A DNA stretch of 64,000 nt from NCBI GenBank assembly GCA_001599975.1, contig BCIO01000001.1, positions 1,798,001 through 1,862,000 of the forward strand. Reading direction: 5' to 3'. Source of the DNA: Cystobasidiopsis lactophilus (Eukaryota; Basidiomycota; Agaricostilbomycetes; Agaricostilbales; Chionosphaeraceae). Under the pieces are notes generated by a model. It did not search any database. It worked only from the letters and a program-made list of their open reading frames with translations, and was not told the origin of the DNA. The number at the start of each line of letters is the position of its first letter. Position 1 is the stretch's first letter. The translations under genes and the position numbers were made by a program. This document shows, one piece after another, positions 54,508 to 64,000 of this stretch.

Positions 54508-55899
54508 ATGCAGAAGGCGGTTGTGCTCAAAGATAAACTCGTCGTCGCTGTGGAGGAGCGGCCAATCCCCTCCATTCAGCTGCCCACCGATGTTCTCATC
54601 AAGGTGGAGATTGCAGCTTTGTGTGGTTCTGTACGTGACGTGTTCTATCAGCCTGGCAAAGCACTAACGATATAATATTATCCAGGACCTCCATCCTTAC
54701 CGGGGCCGTGAGCTTGCTGTTTCTCCGCCTCAAGATGATCGAACTTGCAGGCTCAGTTTGCTACTTCAGATTACGGCGAGAAATGGGGCTACATCATGGG
54801 TCACGAAGCTGTTGGGACAGGTGAGGCTTCCTGGATGTACCAGAAACCGACTAGCAGGGCTGAGATGAGCGAGCAGTCATCGACGTCGGCTCGTCCGTGA
54901 AGAACTTCAAGAAGGGCCAGCGTGTCGTTTCACCTTTCACCATTTCCTGTGGCTCTTGCTTCTACTGCTCTAAAGGATACACCTCTCGATGCACGTCAAA
55001 CCGCCTGTTTGGTTCGACCGTCCTTGAGGGCATGCAAGCCGAATACGCCTTGATCCCGCTCGCCGACACAACCTTGTACCCAGTACCAGATGGTATCTCC
55101 AGCGAATCTGTGATCCTGATGAGCGACATTTTCCCGACGGGCTACTACGTCGCGCATAACGCCTTTAAGCTTTTGGACGAACCCAAGCGGGACGACTCCG
55201 TTGTGCTCGTCATCGGTTGCGGCCCCGTCGGTTTGTGTGCTATCACGTCCGCCTCTCATTTCTTTGGCAAAGTCTTCGCGACCGACCTTCAGCCGGAACG
55301 CATGGAGTGAGTTTTCTCCGGTTCGTTCGGCCTTCGAGCAGCGTCTTAGCAAGAGACTTCCAAAGACAAGCAAAGAAGCATGGGGCCACCGCATTGCCTT
55401 TCGATCAACTCAAGGAGGCCATCGACAAGGTCACTGAAGGAAGAGGGCCGGACGCGGTATTGGAAGTGGTCGGCGCGCCGGCCGCGCTGACTCAAGCCAT
55501 CGAGCTCGTGCGTCCATGGGGCGCAGTCTCAAGCTGCGGAGTCCACACGCACAATGTGGAGATCAATGGCGCACATCTCTAGTGGGTCCATCGAGTCTGT
55601 TCTTAATTGAGACTAGGCGCTGATGATCTCTGTTCATATCTGCAGCAACAAAAACATCCGGCTGCGTCAGTCATTCTGAAGCCCAGATCTCGGTTCCCTT
55701 GCTGACACCGAGCTATCCAGAATTCGGCCGATGCCCTGTGCGAGGCGTCTTCGAGCCCGCCCTGAAGATCTTGCAGCAACACGATGATCTCTTCAAGACC
55801 TTCATTCAGCACAAGGTTCCCCTCAGCGAGGCTCCCGCTTACTACGAGAAATTCAACGCCAATCAAGTGCTGAAGACGGTATTTGTTCCGGGGGCTTGA
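54508..55899 (+). CDS. Zinc-dependent alcohol dehydrogenase (MDR superfamily)
   Basis: The ATG at 54508 gives MQKAVVLKDKLVVAVEERPI, the usual MDR opening. An in-frame ATG at 54346 would add a 54-residue hydrophobic, basic leader. The catalytic domain has ALCGSDLHPYRG (zinc Cys), MGHEAVGTV (zinc His-Glu), and the structural zinc lobe CGSCFYCSKGYTSRC. A Rossmann motif VLVIGCGPVGLCAI and DAVLEVVGAP follow. The C-terminal part ends TVFVPGA at 55899. About six introns; those between 55580 and 55730 are the least certain. Substrate class is glutathione-independent formaldehyde, sorbitol or medium-chain alcohol; sequence alone does not say which. About 380 residues. Confidence 0.85.
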
Positions 55900-56025
55900 T
55901 TTGAAGTTGAATGGAAAGGCGGGGAGCAATGTCGACAGGAGTGGCAATTGCAAATGCAGAGGGATATGCGCATGGTATAAAGATGCAGGGTATTCCGTAC
56001 AAACGTAAGAACACAAAAAGTCGGT

Positions 56026-59000
56026 CTAGTCATCGTCGTCTCCAAACTTGGCCATTCGAGCCCAGGCTGAGCTTTCGAGGTCGCTGAGGACCTCGTTGTC
56101 GTGCATGAGGAAAGGCGATCCCCTCATGGGGCTTCCAATGGGACTCGGTGGGGCTGAGTCGTCGTCGGGGTCGCTTCGCGGGCTGAGCGCGCGGGGGCTA
56201 AACGTAGGGCTGACGGGCGGCGAAATGTCCATGTGATGAATCGGACTTCCCGGACTGGCAAATCGGTCCACATTCCCGAGCTCTGGTGTGTCGGTTGCCT
56301 CCACCGTAATGGCCGGGATGTTGTGGTCGTCATATAAGAGGGCGTTGCGGTATCGCAAGAGCTCGCGACGGTAGTGAATCATCGATAAAAGGCCTCGGAC
56401 CTGACAGGTACAGTGAGATGGGTGCCCAGGAGAACTAAAACGAGGACAGCGAACCTTGTCGAGCGAGACCAGGTCATCCACTCGCTCTACCCTCTCCTGT
56501 CTCTGCAGAAGTTCCTCCACCCTTTACGAATGGTCAGATGCGAGAAGACGGTTTCAAAGAGGGATGGTCTTACTGAAGAGCCGAGTCGTCCTTGCGAAGC
56601 TTGTAGTGCGCCAGCAGGAACAGCATCTGAGTGAAGCTGATGCCCCTCGACTTATCTTCAATCAGAGTGGCTTCATGATAGATCCGGTTGTACATCTTGC
56701 GACGTTGGCGGATGGCAGAAAAGTCGAGCGCGCCCAGCCTTTTGTTGAGCAACGCGAGGTCGACGCCGGAGACGATGCCTGGATAGTCGGGCGGCAGCTG
56801 GCTAGAGGTTGGCATGGTCTGCGCGTTGACGAAGCTGTGCTTGAGCAGGTTGCTGACACTTCCTTCTTCTGGGTAGATTCTGACTTCAAAGACTCCTCGC
56901 AACCGCTGGCGCCGAAATGTCAGAGCCCTGTCTGGCGCGAAAACACGCAGACGAACCGAGAAGAAGTCCGCAAACTGCCTGCGCTTGAGGAAGCCCGTCC
57001 TGTCGACATCCAGCTCGGCCCAAACTCGCTTGAAATTGCGCATCTCCTCTCGGTTGATGGTTCTGACGCTTCCGTAGAGCTGCGTCACGTAAGAGAAGTT
57101 CTCGACGACCACACCGGTAAACCTAAACGAAGTGAGCGCCGATCGTAGGCAGGTCAAGTGAAAAAAGAGCGCACATGTTGGCGAAGATGTACATTGAGAC
57201 AATGTTCCAGCTGATGAAAAGGCAAAAAGCCCAAGCTGAACTACCGCAATCGCTGAACAAGTATTTTGGGCTGGGAGAGCAGACAGGGTTGTCGACAGTG
57301 TAGTCGTGCATGAAGCCGTTCCACCCTTCGCCAGTCGACATGAAAGCCAGCATGACGAGGCTCTTGCCAAACGTTGTGAAATTGGCGTTGTAGGTTTCGT
57401 TCTGGCCCCAGCGAGTCAAGGAGAACACCTCGAGATCGGCAATCGACCACACGATGAACAGTGCCAGCCAGAGCAGGAACAAGTCGAAGATGGCGGGCAA
57501 AGATGCCACGGCAGTCTTGAAGAGGGTGTTCAGGGAATTGTTCTTTTGCACCAGCTTGAAGGCGATTGACACGAGAAACAGTTTCTGGAGCTGAATCAAA
57601 GCTTCGTTCTTCGTTTGCAGGACCACCGGGATCGTGGTGGCAAAGGTGCCCGTGACCACAAAGATGTCGTACAGATTCCACCAGTTACGCCGGAAAGACG
57701 ACCAGCCAATTCCGGTGACGCGAATCACAATATCGATCGTATAGATGAGGGTGAAGAAGAGGAAGATGAAGTCTGTATGAGCGCTCGTTAGCAAGCTATT
57801 CGGCGCGGCAGCTGACCATGCGCACCTCGAACGTCTTCAAAAACGATGCTTTGCCCTTCGGCTTGCGTCATGAGCAACAAGATGTGCGCCAGATAGAAGC
57901 CCGTCATGGTGCGTGACCACCAGCCGTTCTTGTCTACGGCTCTTTGGAAGCACCATGCCCTAAAGCCACGGGTCGGTCGATATCTGGGTCTACGCGAAGG
58001 TCGCTGACGGAGCAACAGCTTGCGTAGGTCGATCCATTGCCTCTGCTCTGAAGTGAGAAGCGCGTGGCCGGACGAATTGGTAAAGTTCTCGATGATGATC
58101 GACACGAATAGTGCGAGGATGAAAATGCCGCCAATCAAAATGTAAACGATGAAGAAGAGGGCGTTCACTTGACTGGCATCTGGTCGAGGTTGTTCGTCGA
58201 TGGACGTAATGGCCATGGCTGCCCCGCCCAGGTTAGAAGTTTCTGGGTCACAAGAGGCAAGTCCGCTCACCTGTCTGCAGCACATTGATCCAGCCTTCAA
58301 GAGAGATGATTTCGAAGAGGATCAAGAAGCTCGAGCGGAAGTCGTCAAAGGTCCACACGTAAGGGTTCACCCAAGCCCGCGGCGCCAAGAACTCCCACTG
58401 TGCGGGCGAAGAAGCGTATTCTCCCACACACTGCAGCTTATTGGCGGCGTTCCCGTCGGTGCAGTAGTAGAGCAGGCCAGAAAAGATGTTCTGACCCCAA
58501 ACAGCGTAGGGGATGATGTAGAGCACCGCCAGTAGCGAGGCGTCGAAGAGCTTCGAGGCGCCGACAATCAGAACATGGTAGAAGGTGGATCGGGTACGCT
58601 TGGTTAAGGTGATCAAGCGAAGCGCTCGGAGGGCTTTGAGTGCCCTGGTGAATCTCGACACACCGCCCGCCGAAGCGAGCGAGGTGATGACGTTGACAAG
58701 AAGAGTAAGCAGGATGAAAAAGTCGAAAGAGTTCCAGATCGAAAGCAGATAAGCGTTGGGGCAGAAGATGAAGCCGTCGGCCACGACCTTGATGCCAAAT
58801 TCGACCAGAAAGAGCAATCCCAGCGACACTTCGGTGAGGTTGAACCAGGTGATCCGGATGTCGCCATTGTCGATGAAGTACTGCTGGCGATACACCGGGG
58901 TCGCGACGGCAGCAATGACGATGCTGCCGACCACGGACGCCAGGATGACCAAGTTGAAGATAGTCACCAACTCGGGCACCGGCGCTTTGCCGAAGATGCG

Positions 59001-62000
59001 GTCGCCGTAGCCCGGCTCGACCATTCGCTGAGCCCATTGCCGGATGCGCCATGTTTGGGGTATGAACCAAAGGGGCCTGTCGTAGGACGGGTGTTGGGCG
59101 ATGAAGTCGGCCTGCAACGCCCGCCGCTCTCTGGCCATCTCCAGCGCTTCCTCGTTCATCTCGGGCCGAATGGCAAGTAGATCCAAATGCTTGTCGATGT
59201 TGTCGAATTCGTCCTCTTCGGACTTCTTCAAATCCTCCATCGAGATTGCCTCCGGGTAAACCTCCTTTTCGTTCAGCCGCAGCAGGCGCCGCAGTCTCTT
59301 CGAGACACCAATGTCGGGGCCAGCGTTGACGTTTTGAGTCTGCAGCGCTTTCAGTTAGCCTCGTTGCAATGCCGTACGCCAGAAAATATAGGCATACGAC
59401 TGGGGAGCTGCCGGACATGTATTCGCGGACGAGCGCCTTGCGCAAAGGCAGGACAAGGGTGCTTGGCACGATACCATTGCGTTTGTCCGAACGGTCCGTC
59501 CGCGCCTTCACCCAGAGGTAGGGATTCCACTTGCCCAGCCAGTTGCCGGTGAGACTGTCAAGCTTTCGAGCGTCTCTGTTCCGGACGTAGCGCTCCAGCT
59601 GCTGGGCGTGCTTCTCTTTTTCGCTTTGGCCAGCTGAGAAAGCTTCGTTGATGACAGCGATGAAGAGCCGGATTAGGATGAAGTTGGCGAAGACGAACCA
59701 AGCCGCAAAGAAGATGGCGGCAAGGATCATATTGAACGTGTTGCGACCAGAGCCTGTCGCAGAGAAGAGGACTGTGGTCCAGTTCTCCGAGCTGAGAACC
59801 TGGTAGATCCCAACAAAGCCGTTGTAGATTTGGTACCACGACATCTCCACCGGCTGGCCTTCAATGTCCGCTGGGATCTCGCCCCGCAGGAACTGAACGC
59901 TGATTAGGGTCGCAACAAAGGTCATCATGAAAAGGAAGAAGATCATGTTGACCAAGCCGGAGATGCTGCCAGACAATTTGATCAGAAGGCGGCGGGTATT
60001 TGGGATGGCGAGAATGACGCGATAGAAGCGGCCTAATTGGAAGATGGTCAACCAAGGATAGACTTTGGAGTTGTGGATGACCGGAATCTGAATGAAGCAA
60101 GTGATGACTACCAGCGCGAGATCGGTCAAGTTGAACGCGTTGTGGAAGAACGGGCGGTAGTCGGGCAAGGCGACCGTGAACCGGAGCATGATCTCCAGAG
60201 CAAAGACCGCGGTGAAGATGCTCTCAATGCGGTTCAGCCACAAGGCATGATCGGGCGACATGAAATTGTTCTTCGTAGCTTGGACCGCAATGTCGCCAAC
60301 GATCAGCGCCACCCAAAAGTAATAGGTCTTGGCGTAGATGCGCTTCCACAGTTCAGAGTTGCGCTTCACTCTTGTTTTGGTGTCGTTTTTGACGTCTGCT
60401 TCTAAGACGGCGGCAGGCCTGGAAAAAGAAGGAGCTTTAGACGAGCCTCCATTTGGGGTCACCCATCACCCACGCTGATGATGCAAAGGCAGAATGCTTC
60501 GTTTCGTCTCTGATCGTGGCGAACGTGCTCGTGATGACGGCCACAAACATGTTGATCATCCAAAAGTTGAGGACGATCAGGCAGACGATGAAGAACAAGC
60601 ATGACACCACGTAGTCGGCGTCCATCATTTGGTACATGATGGAAGCCCATGAGTTGGCCGAAGCGATGATGACGACTTGCAGGGCGGAAAGCGCAATGTT
60701 GTCGAAGGAGGAGGTGCCATTGTAAGGGTTTTCGCCCGACTGCGCCACCGCTTTGATCAGCCCTCGCACCATTCAAAGTGAGAAAGAGGTCACTAACGAT
60801 ACAAATCTGGCCCAGAGGACAGACGAAGCCTTTAACCGAACCCGAGCTCGGCGTGGTTTCGCCAGCTGCGATATAGCTGACTTTTTCGGTCTCAGAGACA
60901 TAGTAGCCCCCACAGAGCTGCCCAGACGAATAGTTTGACTGCCCTTCAGGATCTATAGTAGAAAATTCGATGCATCAGATCGAGCTGCGGAGCAGTACTC
61001 CGAAAGCCAGAGCTCACCGATCCACAGACACGATCTCGAAAAGGAGCCCTTGAAGCTCTGAATGCCAATGATGCTGAAGAGGACCATGGCGAAAAGCACA
61101 AAGAAAGCCACATTGACGAGGAGCGGCCCAGCCTTTTTCAAGCTCTGGAGAATGATCGAGCTGCCGGTGGTGAAAGTGAGGAGGCGGACGGCTCGGAGGA
61201 CGGACAAGGCCCTGAAGATGTACAGCCACTCTTGAGATTCCATCCCAGATGTGGCCAAGGCGAAAGCGATCCAGAAGCTGACGACGGCCACGAGGTCGAG
61301 TCGGTTGTACGAGTGGCGAAGGAAAGCGGAGGAGGAAGCAGTGGCCTTCTGCTGTCGTGTGACGGCGTATTTGAAGGGCATGTCGCCAAGCAAGTTCAGC
61401 TTGGATCCGTTGGCGCTGGGTGCCGACGGCGGGAAGACCCAGGCGTCGGTCTTTTTGGAGTGGGCGGGATCGTCCTTGGAAATGGCAAGGGAGCCGCGGG
61501 GCCGGTCGTCGAAAAGCAGGCCAGAGACAAGAATGCGAACGAAGATCTCGACGGTGAAGATGACCATCAGAGTGAAAAGGGCCCAGTCCTCCCACGTGTG
61601 GAAGTAGCCAGGCCCGCTCGGGCGCGGGTGGGAGAAGACGTCTGGCGCGGCTTGTATGGTCAAAATGATGACGTCGGCTATGATTAAGAGCAGGATGATG
61701 GGCTCCGTCCACGGCCAAAGCAGCAGCGACCTGGCGCTCCGGCGCAGGGCGGTGTCTGGCCCGAAGAGAAAGAGAGATTTGCCCGACAGTCGATGGATGC
61801 CGCTGGTCGTGGGCGGAGTGGAGGCGTCTTGGCCGTCGTTTTCGTCAATCGGGTCGTCGGGGAGCCGAATCTTGGCGTCGCTGGAAATGTCATGGGAGCC
61901 CAGGTTGACGACGCGGACCGAGAGACGTCGCAGTTCTCGGCCAGCTGACTGCCAAATGCTGAGTCTATTGTTGGGGGCGCTCAGAGGAGGATAGGCGTGT

Positions 62001-62611
62001 CGTCGTGAGTGCTGAGGGCTGCGCAAGGCGTCGCTGGATCTTGGCGGATAGTCGGCGTATTCAGGGTCGTACGTCGTTAAAGCGGCATGGTCGTTATCAG
62101 ACATAGCGTTGGTGTGTAGTGACGCCGTGTCGCCAGAGTTCCGGGAGGACGTGAAGGAAGGACGTTCGTGCGCATAATGAATAGCGGTGGTCTTGGCTCC
62201 GGTTGAACTGGATGGCAGCTGGCTCGGCGAGGACGGCCAGCGATAGTGCTGCTGCTGCAGGTTTGAGGAGCCCAAGTCTGCAGAGCTGGAGCCTGAGATT
62301 GTCGCCCGATGCCGCCTGGCCCACTGCCCTCCTCCATCTAGTCCCGCCGCCTCCTGCTGCCCCTTGTCATACTGCAGCACGCCCTCGAGCACGTCGTCAG
62401 AGTCCCGATTGCTGAATGAACGCCTCTTGACGCGCGAGAAGGAGCCTTCAGAGGAGGGCGAGGCAGACCTTGCCGTCGACGTCCCTCGCTGCTCGTCAAT
62501 GCCATAGTATTGGACCAAATCCGAGTTGGTGCTCAGCCTGGCCAGTTGTGGCTGGCTGCTGCTGCTACTGGAAGGCGGCAGCAGCGACTGGGGCCGCAGC
62601 TCGTCACCCAT
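56026..62611 (-). CDS. CCH1: Voltage-gated calcium channel alpha subunit Cch1
   Basis: Plasma-membrane high-affinity Ca2+ channel with four six-helix repeats, about 1,900 residues. Start chosen at 62611 (MGDELRPQS) after a stretch without ATG. A Ser-rich N-terminus precedes repeat I (S4 ALSVLRAVRLLTFTT; pore IIASANSWASIMYQ). Repeat II has S4 FYRVILAIPNTRRLLIKL and pore VLSSENWTTVLF. Repeat III has S4 RALKALRALRLITLTKRTR and pore IISLEGWINVL. Repeat IV has pore MSTGEGWNGFM and an S4-like FLVSIAFKLVQK with few basic residues. The C-terminus includes an EF-hand-like WAELDVDRTGFLKRRQFADF and a Ser/Pro tail ending FGDDDD at 56026. About ten or more introns. Fungal partner Mid1 is not in the window. 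Confidence 0.93.
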
Positions 62612-62898
62612 GCATTGGCGAGCTCTTTTCGTTGCCAATATCCAAAATCGAAACGAGCAGCCCGAGTTTCAGTCCGGAGCAGCCAGCTGACTTGTTTGCA
62701 AATGCCCTGTTCCAATAGATTGGTGTTTGCTCAAGAAATGCCCCTCCGTGACCTAGCCTCGCTGGATCTGCCAAAGCCATCATGCCGGCAAGGCATCGAT
62801 TTGTCCCGCTGGCAACTATAACTGCCTTTGACCGTTGTCCTCTTGCTCTGCCTCCACCAGCTGTTCATCTTGTTGTGTAAAGAACGCGCTGTATAGAG
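62612..62898. promoter_or_regulatory. Divergent intergenic region, CCH1 / acyl-CoA ligase
   Basis: 287 bp separate the CCH1 start (minus) from the ligase start at 62899 (plus). It presumably carries both promoters. No element recognised. Confidence 0.4.
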
Positions 62899-64000
62899 AT
62901 GTCCACACCTGCCGACCGACAGAACATAGACTCCTTTCGCTCACCATTCCCTTATACGCCCATCGACGACGTCGGCAGCGTGTGGCACTTGGCGTTTGAA
63001 GATGGAGCAAAGCTACCCTGGTCAAAGGTGGCTTATGTCGATAGCGAGACGGGCGAAGCAATCAGGTACTTAGTCCATTGGCTGGCCCGTCGATATCTCC
63101 CCCACAAAGACTGATCACGCTCCAGCGTAGCTATGCGACTTTGAAAGACTTGTCGTTGCGTCTTGGACACGCTTTGGTCCACAGATTAGGCTTGAAGCAA
63201 TCCGACAGCGTGCTCATCTTCGCCAGCAACTCGATTTACTACCCGGCGTGCTTTTTCGCCACTCAAGCCGCCCACATAGTCCCAACGTTCGCCAACCCGG
63301 CTTACACAGCTAGAGAGTTGCTTCATCAAGCTCAAAATTCGGAAGCTCAGGCGATCATAACGGAGCCGGATATGTTGGCGACGGTGTTCGAAGTGGCTGA
63401 AGCAATGGGCTTGGCCTCTGACAAGATCTTCCTGCTGGATAGGAACTCAAAAGGATCAAAAGTGCCCAGCATCTGGTCTCTCATGACCTCGGACAAGATC
63501 GTGCCGGCTAGGCTTTCGCCGGAAGCCGCTAAACGTGTGGCGGCCTATCGTTGCTACAGCAGCGGTACTACAGGGTTGGCTAAGGGCGTTGAGTCCACTC
63601 ATTATAACGTCTACAACGTGGTGCACCAGACCCTCGCGACCTCACCTGGTTTGTACTCTGAGGAAGACGTTGTCGTCGCGGCACGGCCTTTGTTTCACGC
63701 AGCTGGCATTTTCACGCACCTCCTCGTTCCGACGCATCTCGGTTCATTCACTATCGTCATGCGCAAGTTCGACTTTGAACGTTACCTGGGCTTGATCGAA
63801 AAGCACAGAGTCACCCGGCTCGACATGGTTCCTCCCATCGCATTGTTAATGCAGAAATCACCGCTGGTGGACAAATACAACTTGAGTTCTGTCAAGTGTA
63901 TGAGGTGAGCTCAGACGTTGCCACAGCTGAAGGCGAAGATCCCCTGAGGCCTAGCAGATGTGGCTCGGCGCCATTCTCCGAGGACACCCACGTTCAGCTC
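62899..64000 (+). CDS. Acyl-CoA synthetase / 4-coumarate-CoA ligase-like enzyme (5' part)
   Basis: AMP-forming ANL-superfamily ligase, cut by the right edge. The start at 62899 gives MSTPADRQNIDSFRSPFPYT. A first intron (about 63065-63126, acceptor CGTAG) joins ETGEAIS to YATLKDLSLRLGHALVHRLG. The adenylation domain shows SVLIFASNSIYYPACFFATQ, VPTFANPAYTARELLHQ and the phosphate-binding loop CYSSGTTGLAKGVESTHYN, then VPPIALLMQKSP. Another intron after KCMR (63905-63959) leads to CGSAPFSED. These motifs match fungal 4CL-like or luciferase-like ligases. Only about 330 of an expected 550-580 residues are present, so substrate and peroxisomal signal cannot be judged. Confidence 0.88.

Noticed and set aside
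58438-59240. Extension of the CCH1 repeat II frame through an Arg/His-rich stretch
   Set aside because: It reads through an intron into the wrong frame. The overlapping frame at 58248-59240 encodes the true repeat III.
1-64000. Transposable elements or virus-derived copies
   Set aside because: No reverse transcriptase, integrase, transposase, capsid-like frame or long terminal repeats were recognised on either strand.

Overview
This is a eukaryotic nuclear window, almost certainly from a basidiomycete fungus and probably from the Pucciniomycotina (red-yeast or smut-like Microbotryomycetes). The grounds are densely packed genes on both strands, nearly every gene cut by several 37-145 nt introns, a high-GC coding style, and a fungal gene set (fungal ADE2 fusion, CCH1, ERG28, TMS1/SERINC, MED19, eIF3a). 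The intron donor GTGCGT recurs throughout. No transposon, CRISPR array, tRNA or rRNA gene was found. All exon structures were read by hand from GT-AG sites, frame and family resemblance, so boundaries are proposals.

Layout. 1-767 (-): left-truncated M50B-type membrane metalloprotease with a mucin-like ectodomain. 1531-3674 (+): aldehyde dehydrogenase. 4250-5770 (+): seven-helix membrane protein A. 6266-6941 (+): ERG28. 7028-8911 (+): TMS1/SERINC. 9183-9997 (-): MED19. 10160-11006 (+): TFIIIC triple-barrel subunit. 11070-12900 (-): ADE2. 12949-16228 (+): Na/Ca-exchanger-type transporter. 16302-17571 (-): ABHD17-like hydrolase. 17691-19876 (-): PX-PB1 polarity scaffold. 22119-25385 (-): F-box-like conserved protein. 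25668-27246 (-): APSES/KilA-N protein with a C-terminal membrane anchor (Bqt4-like). 27878-30049 (+): SPFH/band 7 protein. 30237-34739 (-): SH3-RA scaffold.

35788-43432 (+) is the least ordinary part: four consecutive same-strand genes, namely 7TM protein B, a GT92 glycosyltransferase, 7TM protein C, and a second mucin-stalked M50B protease. Both the 7TM and the M50B families also have a member at the left end of the window (A and the 1-767 gene). Everything in this block is predicted to be membrane-bound or in the secretory pathway.

43639-44808 (-): unrecognised acidic protein. 45663-46823 (+): Ser/Thr-rich single-pass surface protein. 47237-48783 (+): MYND-finger protein. 49090-50452 (+): glutathione S-transferase with a probable mitochondrial presequence and a GC-AG intron. 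50707-54267 (+): eIF3a. 54508-55899 (+): zinc alcohol dehydrogenase. 56026-62611 (-): CCH1 calcium channel. 62899 to the right edge (+): truncated acyl-CoA-synthetase-type ligase.

Most of the window is housekeeping. A second theme is polarity, cell surface and calcium (PX-PB1 scaffold, SH3-RA scaffold, Ser/Thr-rich sensor-like protein, CCH1, exchanger). The best candidates for undescribed biology are the 7TM family, the mucin-stalked M50B proteases and the cluster they form.
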